Assembly (NCBI GenBank): GCA_002480565.1
Contig: DLCK01000026.1
Coordinates: 1 to 28,691 of the forward strand
Source: Phycisphaerales bacterium UBA7800
GTDB taxonomy: Bacteria > Planctomycetota > Phycisphaerae > Phycisphaerales > Phycisphaeraceae
DNA: 28,691 nt
Direction: 5' to 3'
Shown here piece after piece: positions 6,557 through 14,327 of the stretch. Position numbers and translations under genes: made by a program. The notes under the pieces were generated by a model that was not told the DNA's origin, did not search any database, and saw only the letters and a program-made list of their open reading frames with translations. Every line of letters starts with the position of its first letter. The first letter of the stretch is position 1.

Positions 6557-8242
6557 ATGACTCCCACCCCCGGAAGCCCCGGAACCTTAACCGCCGATGC
6601 GCCTGTCGCGTCCGATGGCAAGGACCTGCTCTCTGCTCTCTTGGCAGACCAACAGACCTTCACGGCTGTGGATCGCTTTGCCCAAATCCACGAAGCAGGT
6701 GATCTGCCTGCGCAGGCTGCTTACTACAAATCGCTGATCCCAACCGACCAACCCAAGGCCGGCCAACAGTATGCCTTTGAAGTCAATCTCGATGCCTGCA
6801 CCGGCTGTAAAGGTTGCGTCACTGCCTGTCACAATCTCAATGGACTTGACTACAACGAAGCATGGCGTGAAGTCGGACTGCTTACCAGCAATGATGTTTC
6901 GCTGCCGGTCGTCCAACACATCACCACTGCATGTCATCACTGTGTTGAACCTGGTTGTCTTGAAGGCTGCCCGGTCATGGCATACGACAAAGACCCGGTC
7001 ACCGGTATCGTCAAGCATCTTGATGACCAGTGCATCGGCTGTCAGTACTGCATCCTCAAATGCCCCTATGACGTCCCCAAGTACAACCCGAAGATGGGCA
7101 TTGTCCGCAAGTGTGACATGTGTACGGATCGCTTAGCTGAAGGTGAAGCGCCCGCATGCGTCCAGGCATGTCCTGACAAAGCAATCAGCATCAAACTGGT
7201 GGACACCGTCGAAGCGCAAAAACTAGCTGAAAAACAGGACTTTTTGGCTGATGCGCCGGATAGCACCATCACCACACCCACCACAAAATATGTCAGCAAG
7301 CGACTGGCAGGTAAAACGCTCAACGCCCCGCAGCAACTACCACGTGCTGAACATGGACACCTGCCACTGGTGGTCATGCTCACACTCACGCAGCTGGGTG
7401 TCGGTGCGTTGTTGGCTGAACGTTTGCTTTTGCCCTTTGCCGATCACTGGACACAACTCATCACCTCGGCGATGGGATTCGGCATCGGCATGTTTGGTAT
7501 GACCTGTGCGATCCTTCACCTTGGTCGGCCCATGTATGCCTACCGCGCCTTTCTGGGTTGGCGGACGAGTTGGCTCTCCCGTGAGATCATCGCCTTTAAC
7601 GGCTTTGCTGCAGCAGTCCATGCTCATATCACGATGGTGGCGTTGCAGAACAATCTCATCCCCGCGTTTGTGTTAGACAAGATTCCATTCGCCATCCCAA
7701 CTGTGCCACTTTGGATCACCGGTTGGGCATCAGTCATCACCGGGCTGGGGGGCGTGTTCTGTTCCATGATGATTTACATCGACACCAAACGTCCCTGCTG
7801 GGATATCAAAAACACGGTGACCAAGTTCGGTCTCACCGGCATTATCCTCGGCTTGGCTGCAACGCTCGTTGCGCTTTGCGGTGGCGCCATCCTTGGTCAA
7901 ACCACGGCTGACCCCAGCGCGTTGATGCTTGTGAGTCTGTTACTTGTCGCATCTACCATCGCCAAGCTCGCCTTTGAGATGACGCATCTGACTTACAACA
8001 GCCGCGCATTGCCAATGCTTATCGCAGCACGGGTCGGGCTAGGTGTGATCGGCGGTGTGGTGTTGCCTCTACTGCTACTGATGCTCGGGACACTGCCTCA
8101 ACCGCTGATCCTTGCAGCGATCTCCGCAACCCTTTTTGGAACACTCACGCTCGGAGAGTTGGCTGAACGTTACCTGTACTTTGCTGCCAGTGATGCCCTG
8201 CGGATGCCGGGTATTCAGATTGCAGATGGAGGACACCATTGA
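6557..8242 (+). CDS. DmsB-DmsC-like fusion: four-cluster Fe-S protein with membrane anchor
   Basis: From the ATG at 6557 (preceded by AGGAAAG) the protein has 561 residues. Residues 75-215 are a DmsB/NrfC-type ferredoxin with sixteen cysteines in four groups, enough for four 4Fe-4S clusters: C81/84/87/91, C126/129/134/138, C159/162/165/169 and C186/189/201/205. Residues from about 265 to 555 contain roughly eight hydrophobic segments and the DmsC signature HLGRPMYAYRAFLGWRTSWLSREI (partial: HLGRP and SWLSREI). In DMSO reductase these are separate subunits, electron-transfer and quinol-oxidising anchor. Here they are one chain. The gene is first in the cluster and overlaps the nitrate reductase by one base (TGATG), so it probably feeds electrons to that enzyme. 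An upstream ATG at 6452 would add 35 residues unlike the family and is rejected. Confidence 0.88.
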   Translation: MTPTPGSPGTLTADAPVASDGKDLLSALLADQQTFTAVDRFAQIHEAGDLPAQAAYYKSLIPTDQPKAGQQYAFEVNLDACTGCKGCVTACHNLNGLDYNEAWREVGLLTSNDVSLPVVQHITTACHHCVEPGCLEGCPVMAYDKDPVTGIVKHLDDQCIGCQYCILKCPYDVPKYNPKMGIVRKCDMCTDRLAEGEAPACVQACPDKAISIKLVDTVEAQKLAEKQDFLADAPDSTITTPTTKYVSKRLAGKTLNAPQQLPRAEHGHLPLVVMLTLTQLGVGALLAERLLLPFADHWTQLITSAMGFGIGMFGMTCAILHLGRPMYAYRAFLGWRTSWLSREIIAFNGFAAAVHAHITMVALQNNLIPAFVLDKIPFAIPTVPLWITGWASVITGLGGVFCSMMIYIDTKRPCWDIKNTVTKFGLTGIILGLAATLVALCGGAILGQTTADPSALMLVSLLLVASTIAKLAFEMTHLTYNSRALPMLIAARVGLGVIGGVVLPLLLLMLGTLPQPLILAAISATLFGTLTLGELAERYLYFAASDALRMPGIQIADGGHH

Positions 8243-10503
8243 TGTCACAAACCAAAACGCTCAACCTGCCACTGCTCAAAACAGCAGCCAACATCATCCG
8301 CCAATGGGATGGCCCGTTGACACAACAAATCGTCCGTGATCCGGGTGGTTTTGGCCTGGGGCAGATCCCACGCAAAGCCAAGCCTGATGCAACCACCACC
8401 ATGACCTGCGGCTTTTGTGCCACCGGTTGCGGCTTGAACATTCACCTTAAAGACGGGCAAGCTGTCGGCCTCACACCCAAAACCCAATACCCCGTGAACC
8501 TGGGCATGGCTTGCCCCAAGGGTTGGGAAGCATTGGCAGTCCTCGACTCCGAGGACCGCGCGACCATGCCACTTTTGCGTGATGAGTCCGGCGAACAAAA
8601 AGAAGTCTCCTGGGACACCGCACTGACCACTTTCGTCACCCGCATCAAAAAGGTCATGGCCCAGCACGGCCCCGAATCCGTCGCGTTCCTCTCCACCGGT
8701 CAAATTGCCAGCGAAGAAATGGCGTTACTCGGATCACTTGCCAAATTCGGTATGGGCATGATCCACGGTGATGGTAACACCCGTCAATGCATGGCCACCG
8801 CTGTCACTGCCTACAAACAATCCTTTGGCTTTGATGCACCGCCCTACACCTACCAGGATTTTGAAGAGTCCGACGTGATGTTCTTTGTCGGCTCCAACCT
8901 CTGCATCGCGCATCCCATCCTTTGGCAACGCGTCATGCGGAATCAAAACAACCCCGACATCATCGTCGTCGATCCCCGGAAGACTGAAACGGCAATGGCA
9001 GCAACACACCATTTGGCGATCTCCCCAAAGAGTGACCTGACACTGCTCTACGGCATTGCCAACCTGCTCATCGTCAACGGCTGGATCAAGCAAGACTACA
9101 TCGACGCACACACCACCGACTTCGATGCATTTGCCCAACATGTCAAAGCCTACACGCCAAACCGCGTGGCCAAGATGACCGGCATTGATGCCGACACCCT
9201 CTGCACAATGGCCAAGAAAATCCATGATGGCAAGCGCGTGAGTTTCTGGTGGACCATGGGCGTCAACCAATCCCACGAAGGCACCCGCGTTGCCCAGGCA
9301 ATGATCAACATCTGTCTGATGACCGGCAATATCGGTCGCCCCGGCACAGGCGCCAACTCCATCACCGGACAGTGCAATGCCATGGGCTCACGCCTGTTTT
9401 CCAACACCACCAGTCTCCTGGGCGGACACTCTTTCACCAAGCCCGAAGATCGCCAGAAAGTCGCTGACATTCTGGACATTGATGTAAGTCGTATCCCTGA
9501 TCGTGACAGCTGGTCATACCATCAAATCATCGAAGGCGTCGAAACCGGCAAGATCAAAGCGCTCTGGTTCATCGCAACCAATCCATCGCATTCGTGGATC
9601 AACCAAAACAAATTCAAGCAGCTTATGGGCAAACTCGACTTCCTCGTTGTGCAGGACATGTACCGAAATACCGAAACCGCACAGCAGGCAGACCTCGTAC
9701 TCCCCGCAGCAGGTTGGGGTGAAAAAGATGGCACGCTCATCAACTCCGAACGCCGCTTTGGACTGGTGAAAAAAGTCTCCCCTGCACCCGGACAAGCCTT
9801 GGCGGACTTCTCGATTTTCAAAGCCATCGCAGCCTATTGGGGTTGTGGCGAAATGTTCGCAAAATGGACTGATCCGCAAGCAGCATTCAAAATCCTTGCC
9901 AAGATTTCCAAAGGTCAGCCCTGCGATATCTCCGGCATTACCGACTATCGCATGCTTGATGAGAACGGCGGGATTCAATGGCCACTCAAACCTGAAGATG
10001 AGTTAACCACCCATCGACGCCTCTTTGCTGATGGCAAATTTTTCCATGCTGATGGTAAAGCAAAGTTCCTCTTTGAGGACTCGCGTTTAATGCCTGAACT
10101 GCCAGACGGGGACTATCCATTTGTGCTGCTCACCGGACGGGGCAGTGCTGCTCAATGGCATACCCAAACCCGCACTGGCAAGTCCGCAGTCCTGCGTAAG
10201 CTTTACCCCAACGACATCTACGTGCAGATCAATCCGGTGGACGCCAAAGCAATGGACATCCAACCGACTCAGTGGGTCTATGTCCACTCACGTCGCGGTC
10301 AACTCAAAGCCCGCGCGTTTGTCACAGCGACCGTCCAACCGGGACAGATTTTTATTCCTATGCATAACCATGAAACCAATCGTCTGACCAAACCGGTCTT
10401 CGATACTTACTCGCATCAACCCTCATACAAAGCTTGTGCCGTCGCGTTAAGTCTTAACAAGCCTTGGGTCGCAATTGAATCAGAAGGAGCGAACCATGAG
10501 TAA
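8242..10503 (+). CDS. nasA: Assimilatory-type nitrate reductase, molybdopterin catalytic subunit
   Basis: This 753-residue protein is a molybdopterin oxidoreductase of the NasA/NarB group, reducing nitrate to nitrite. A 4Fe-4S site is visible as C56-x2-C59-x3-C63-x27-C91. The probable molybdenum ligand is Cys183, in GDGNTRQCMATAV. Further family stretches are FVGSNLCIAHPILWQR, the cofactor-binding VVDPRKTETA, and a C-terminal ADFSIFKAIA...TGRGSAAQWHTQTRTGK region. There is no twin-arginine signal, so it should act in the cytoplasm. The N-terminus before the Fe-S site is about 40 residues longer than I expect for NarB. The ATG at 8242 overlaps the upstream stop, with GGAGGA eight bases before it. 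The downstream gene overlaps it by eight bases. The symbol is by family resemblance; narB or nasC naming would be equally fair. Confidence 0.9.
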   Translation: MSQTKTLNLPLLKTAANIIRQWDGPLTQQIVRDPGGFGLGQIPRKAKPDATTTMTCGFCATGCGLNIHLKDGQAVGLTPKTQYPVNLGMACPKGWEALAVLDSEDRATMPLLRDESGEQKEVSWDTALTTFVTRIKKVMAQHGPESVAFLSTGQIASEEMALLGSLAKFGMGMIHGDGNTRQCMATAVTAYKQSFGFDAPPYTYQDFEESDVMFFVGSNLCIAHPILWQRVMRNQNNPDIIVVDPRKTETAMAATHHLAISPKSDLTLLYGIANLLIVNGWIKQDYIDAHTTDFDAFAQHVKAYTPNRVAKMTGIDADTLCTMAKKIHDGKRVSFWWTMGVNQSHEGTRVAQAMINICLMTGNIGRPGTGANSITGQCNAMGSRLFSNTTSLLGGHSFTKPEDRQKVADILDIDVSRIPDRDSWSYHQIIEGVETGKIKALWFIATNPSHSWINQNKFKQLMGKLDFLVVQDMYRNTETAQQADLVLPAAGWGEKDGTLINSERRFGLVKKVSPAPGQALADFSIFKAIAAYWGCGEMFAKWTDPQAAFKILAKISKGQPCDISGITDYRMLDENGGIQWPLKPEDELTTHRRLFADGKFFHADGKAKFLFEDSRLMPELPDGDYPFVLLTGRGSAAQWHTQTRTGKSAVLRKLYPNDIYVQINPVDAKAMDIQPTQWVYVHSRRGQLKARAFVTATVQPGQIFIPMHNHETNRLTKPVFDTYSHQPSYKACAVALSLNKPWVAIESEGANHE

Positions 10504-12322
10504 CACCGCTTTCACTGAAGCACAAAAACAGTATCTGCAAGGATTCGTATCCGGCGTGGACCTGCAACGTCACAACAAAGGTCTGGGCTCACTTGCCGGA
10601 TCACTACCCATTCTCAATAACGGGGCAGCAGCCTCCGGGGGCGGGGGTGGCGAAATGGTCACCGTCGGGGGGCCCGATGCGATCCATCGTGCAGCTCAGG
10701 ATCGCTTCATCGCCGATGGCAAGAAGCTCAACAACGAAGAGAAAGCCAAACGCGAAAAGAACGCTCTGGACATCTATGATGAAATGGTCGAGCGCGCCAA
10801 AAAAGGCGAGTTCCCCAAGGGTTCAGATGTTTTCCTCACCAAGTTCCATGGCCTGTTTTATGTCGCACCCGCACAAGACTCCTACATGTGTCGCATGCGA
10901 CTGCCAGGCGGCCTGCTTAAAAGTCACCAACTGCGTGGGGTCGCGCAAATCGCCAAAGACCACGCTGGAAACTATGCCCATGTCACCACACGGGCGAACC
11001 TGCAAATTCGGGAGATCCCTCCCACCGATACCATCCATGTTCTTAATGGTTTGGCAGATCTCGGCATCATCACTCGTGGGGCCGGCGGCGACAACCTGCG
11101 CAACATCACCGCCAGCCCCACCGCCGGGATCGATTCACAAGAGTTGATCGACACCGCTCAACTGTCCAAAGACATGCACCACTACATTATCCAAAACCGC
11201 GACATGTACGGACTGCCGCGTAAATTCAACATCGCATTCGACGGGGGTGGCATCGTCTCCTCCGTAGCCGACACCAACGACGTCGCATTCATGGCAGTCA
11301 AAGTCGAAGAAGAAAACGCGACCGAACAATTCCCCGCAGGCGTGTACTTCCGACTCGAACTTGGCGGCATCACCGGCCACAAAGACTTTGCCCGGGACAC
11401 CGGTGTGATGCTCAAACCTGACCAATGTGTCGAAGCGGCAGCAGCCATCGTCCGATGTTTTATCGAACATGGTGATCGGACGGACCGTAAAAAAGCGCGA
11501 CTCAAATATCTGCTTGACGATTGGGGTTTTGAAAAGTTCCTGGACCAAACCACCAAGCATCTGTCCTTCGACTGGCCCAAGTTCGACATCACCAAGTGTA
11601 CCCCACGAGGCAAAGTGGATCGCATGGGACATGTCGATTTTCACCCACAAAAACAGGCTGATTTACACTATGTCGGCATCACCTTACCCGTGGGCAAACT
11701 CGAAGAACAACAGATGTATGCCATCGCCGATATCGCCGATCAATTTGGTAATGGTGATATCCGTTTGACGGTTTGGCAGAACCTGCTGATCCCCAATATC
11801 CCCACCGACAAGATCCAAGCGGTTAAGCAGGCGATTGAAGCTGCGGGTCTGCATTGGTCTAAAAGCAACATCCGTGCCGGCCTGATCGCATGCACCGGTA
11901 ACAACGGCTGCAAGTTCGCAGCCAGTGACACCAAACGTCATGCCATGCTCATTGCCGAGCATGTCGAAACGACCGTTGCACTGGATACTCCTGTGAATAT
12001 TCATGTGACCGGCTGTCATCACTCTTGCGCCCAACATTACATCGGCGACATCGGCTTGATGGGCGCGGGCGTGAGTGTCGATGACGACATGGTCGAAGGT
12101 TACCACATGTACATCGGCGGCGGATATGGTGAAAACCAAGGCATCGCCCGTGATCTGTTTGAAAGTGTCCAGGCCACCGACGCTCCGATGATTGTCGAAC
12201 AATTACTCACAGCGTATATGAACAACCGCAACGATGAATCGGAAAGCTTTGTGAGTTTTTGTAACCGCCACGAAATCGACCAACTCAAAGCGTACTGTGC
12301 TTATGAACCTGCAGTTGCATAA
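10496..12322 (+). CDS. nirA: Siroheme/4Fe-4S nitrite reductase (NirA-type)
   Basis: The 608-residue product belongs to the nitrite/sulfite reductase haemoprotein family. The coupled siroheme/4Fe-4S site is shown by C466-x5-C472 (ACTGNNGCKFAASDTKRH) and C507-x3-C511 (TGCHHSCAQH). The first half-repeat has VTTRANLQIREI. In this operon the substrate should be nitrite, giving ammonia in a six-electron step; sulfite reductase cannot be fully excluded by sequence alone. Residues 6-20 (FTEAQKQYLQGFVSG) resemble the N-terminus of the flavoreductase encoded next. A Gly-rich linker follows at about residues 42-50. The start is the ATG at 10496 with AGAAGGAG seven bases upstream, overlapping the nitrate reductase stop by eight bases, so translation is probably coupled. 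Confidence 0.88.
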   Translation: MSNTAFTEAQKQYLQGFVSGVDLQRHNKGLGSLAGSLPILNNGAAASGGGGGEMVTVGGPDAIHRAAQDRFIADGKKLNNEEKAKREKNALDIYDEMVERAKKGEFPKGSDVFLTKFHGLFYVAPAQDSYMCRMRLPGGLLKSHQLRGVAQIAKDHAGNYAHVTTRANLQIREIPPTDTIHVLNGLADLGIITRGAGGDNLRNITASPTAGIDSQELIDTAQLSKDMHHYIIQNRDMYGLPRKFNIAFDGGGIVSSVADTNDVAFMAVKVEEENATEQFPAGVYFRLELGGITGHKDFARDTGVMLKPDQCVEAAAAIVRCFIEHGDRTDRKKARLKYLLDDWGFEKFLDQTTKHLSFDWPKFDITKCTPRGKVDRMGHVDFHPQKQADLHYVGITLPVGKLEEQQMYAIADIADQFGNGDIRLTVWQNLLIPNIPTDKIQAVKQAIEAAGLHWSKSNIRAGLIACTGNNGCKFAASDTKRHAMLIAEHVETTVALDTPVNIHVTGCHHSCAQHYIGDIGLMGAGVSVDDDMVEGYHMYIGGGYGENQGIARDLFESVQATDAPMIVEQLLTAYMNNRNDESESFVSFCNRHEIDQLKAYCAYEPAVA

Positions 12323-12332
12323 ATGTTTTTTT

Positions 12333-12464
12333 ACCACAGAGGACACAGAGAGCAATCGTAGGGTGGTGCAGAGCGAAGCGAAACCCACCAATACCACGAC
12401 AATGACAAGACACGGTGGGTTTCGCTTTGCTCTACCCACCCTACAAAAACTGTGACTCTGTGGT
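12333..12464. repeat. Nested palindromic repeat element between nirA and the flavoreductase gene
   Basis: An outer inverted pair, ACCACAGAG (12333-12341) and CTCTGTGGT (12456-12464), encloses a long inner pair, 12358-12389 and 12414-12444. The inner arms are 31-32 bases and almost fully complementary. They begin GTAGGGTGG and carry AGCGAAGCGAAACCCACC. The loop is 24 bases. Both units look like dispersed palindromic intergenic repeats seen in many bacterial genomes. In RNA the structure would be a strong hairpin inside the operon, possibly lowering expression of the last gene or protecting the upstream message. Both roles are inference. Confidence 0.85.
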
Positions 12465-12501
12465 TAAGACAGAAAATGATTGATATTGAAGGAATTTGAA
12501 A

Positions 12502-14073
12502 ATGACCAGTCCAATTGTTCCCGTGTTACCTGAGACTGCGCCGTTTAGTGACGATCAACGCAGTTGGCTTAACGGTTTTTTTGCCGGTCTGCTTGGTGCG
12601 GACACTGGCGCTGCAACCAGTACGCCAAGCACCGAGGCTCCCGCGATTGATGCCGAGGAAGATGACGAAGATCATCCCTGGCATGACGCAGCGATGCCAC
12701 TGGATGAACGCATGGCATTGGCGGAAGGTCGCCCGCTTAAAAGCAAGATGATGGCTGCCATGGCGCAACTGGATTGCGGTGCATGTGGCTATCTCTGCCA
12801 AACCTATTCGGCAGCCATTGCATCAGGTGAGGAAAAGAATCTGACACTCTGTCAACCTGGTGGCAAAGATACGGCCAAGAAGCTCAAAGAGCTTTTCAAG
12901 TCCGCCGACATCACCATTGAAGGCAAAGCCCCAGCAGCTACAGACGCGAAAAACACTGTAAACACAGGGGTTTTTGACCGAAAGAATCCGTACCCTGCCC
13001 CGTTGCTTGCTGCGACAAGACTCAATACAGTGACTTCAAGTAAAGATACGCGGTATGTCAGTGTCGACATCATGCACTCCGGTCTGAGTTACAAAGCAGG
13101 CGATGCACTGGGCGTGTATCCAGAAAACTGTTTTGGGCTTGTCAGTGAAATTCTGTCACTGCTTCATGCGACCGGTGGTGAAATTGCGATGTATCGCACG
13201 CAACTGATTTGCGAGTTGGACATCATCAAGCCCACTGACGAACTGCTTGAATTGATGCAGGCCAATGCAACGGATGAAGCAGACAAAACGATGCTTGGAA
13301 AGTTACTCGATAGCGAAGAAGTCGACGGTTTACCTGCCGAACCGCAGGTAATCGATCTGTTGTCGCACTTTGAAAGTATCAAACTGAGTGTAAAGGATTT
13401 TGTCACCACATTATTGCCGATGTCCCCGCGTCTGTATTCGATTAGCTCATCGCCCAAGGCTTATCCGGACGAAGTGCATTTGACGGTGGGTGTTGTGGAA
13501 TATGAGATGGCTGGTCGCAAACGCAAAGGTGTCGCTTCGACATACCTGGGGCAACGTGTGCATCAACATCAACCGGTTCGTGTGTTTGTGCAACCATCAC
13601 ATGGTTTTGCACCGCCAACGGATTTGAATGCTCCCATGATCATGGTTGGCCCAGGTACTGGCATTGCTCCCTTCCGTGCATTTTTACAGGACCGTAAAGC
13701 CGACAACGCGACGGGTAAGAACTGGTTATTCTTCGGCGATCAGCACGAAGCAAGCGACTTTCTCTACCGCGATGAGTTGGAACAATACGCAGCAGATGGT
13801 TATCTGCATCAACTCTCGACTGCCTTTTCACGTGACAGTGATCAAAAAGTCTACGTACAAAATCGCATGATGGAACATGCAGCTGAGCTGTGGCAATGGA
13901 TCAGTGAAAGCGGACATTTTTATGTCTGCGGCGATGCCAGACGCATGGCTAAAGACGTGGATACCGCACTTCACACAATCATCGAACAGCAAGGCAAGAT
14001 GAGCAGTGACGACGCCAAAGCCTATGTGAAAAAAATGGCAGACGAAGGACGTTATCAACGTGACGTGTATTGA
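12502..14073 (+). CDS. CysJ-like NADPH flavoreductase with an Fe-S-like domain instead of flavodoxin
   Basis: From the ATG at 12502 (AAGGA upstream) the protein has 523 residues. Residues 165-523 form a CysJ/cytochrome-P450-reductase-type module. It has FAD binding at RLYS (310-313) and GVAS (343-346), pyrophosphate/NADPH binding at GPGTGIAPFR (383-392), YVCGDARRMA (474-483), and a C-terminal YQRDVY like CysJ. The usual 150-residue FMN flavodoxin domain is absent. In its place residues 80-121 hold C92-x2-C95-x3-C99-x17-C117 followed by QPGG. This resembles the 4Fe-4S segment of RnfB and corrinoid Fe-S proteins (PF04060 type, normally C-x2-C-x4-C). Residues 15-29 (FSDDQRSWLNGFFAG) mirror the nitrite reductase N-terminus. 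It is probably the electron donor to NirA: NADPH to FAD to Fe-S to siroheme. The family usually carries the name sulfite reductase alpha subunit. Confidence 0.85.
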   Translation: MTSPIVPVLPETAPFSDDQRSWLNGFFAGLLGADTGAATSTPSTEAPAIDAEEDDEDHPWHDAAMPLDERMALAEGRPLKSKMMAAMAQLDCGACGYLCQTYSAAIASGEEKNLTLCQPGGKDTAKKLKELFKSADITIEGKAPAATDAKNTVNTGVFDRKNPYPAPLLAATRLNTVTSSKDTRYVSVDIMHSGLSYKAGDALGVYPENCFGLVSEILSLLHATGGEIAMYRTQLICELDIIKPTDELLELMQANATDEADKTMLGKLLDSEEVDGLPAEPQVIDLLSHFESIKLSVKDFVTTLLPMSPRLYSISSSPKAYPDEVHLTVGVVEYEMAGRKRKGVASTYLGQRVHQHQPVRVFVQPSHGFAPPTDLNAPMIMVGPGTGIAPFRAFLQDRKADNATGKNWLFFGDQHEASDFLYRDELEQYAADGYLHQLSTAFSRDSDQKVYVQNRMMEHAAELWQWISESGHFYVCGDARRMAKDVDTALHTIIEQQGKMSSDDAKAYVKKMADEGRYQRDVY

Positions 14074-14135
14074 TTGAAATGGTCATTGGTCGATCACTTG
14101 ATTGACCGTTGCCCCATAGTGAATGAATCGGTGAT

Positions 14136-14167
14136 GCCTCGGGTTTAAAACCCCGAGGCTTTATTTT
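14136..14167 (+). terminator. Terminator of the nitrate-assimilation cluster
   Basis: GCCTCGGG (14136-14143) and CCCGAGGC (14152-14159) form a perfect eight-pair stem with a TTTAAAAC loop. TTTATTTT follows on the plus strand, 62 bases after the flavoreductase stop. Confidence 0.85.
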
Positions 14168-14192
14168 GCGCATAGTCAGTGGATGTTATGAA

Positions 14193-14239
14193 ACGTCCAA
14201 TCATGATTGATTGTGTATTCATGGACACGTCCAATCATG
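14193..14239. repeat. Short direct repeat
   Basis: ACGTCCAATCATG occurs at 14193-14205 and again at 14227-14239, 34 bases apart start to start, in the space between two terminators. No function is evident. The rest of 14074-14327 holds only the two terminators. Confidence 0.6.
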
Positions 14240-14258
14240 GCGGATTATGTGTGCGCAG

Positions 14259-14294
14259 AAAAACCGGTCTGTGGTTGGGGAACCACAGACCGGT
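14259..14294 (-). terminator. Flagellin terminator
   Basis: A perfect 14-pair stem, ACCGGTCTGTGGTT and its complement, closes a four-base loop (GGGG on the plus strand). On the minus strand the stem is followed by TTTTT. It lies 34 bases after the flagellin stop, which fits a highly transcribed gene. Confidence 0.92.
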
Positions 14295-14327
14295 GGAGCT
14301 TTAATTAGGAGTCAGGTTTCCCTGATT

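Noticed and set aside
8242..10503. Naming the catalytic subunit a DMSO reductase because its partner resembles DmsBC
   Set aside because: There is no Tat signal, and the motifs GDGNTRQCMATAV and FVGSNLCIAHP, together with the nitrite reductase downstream, point to assimilatory nitrate reductase.
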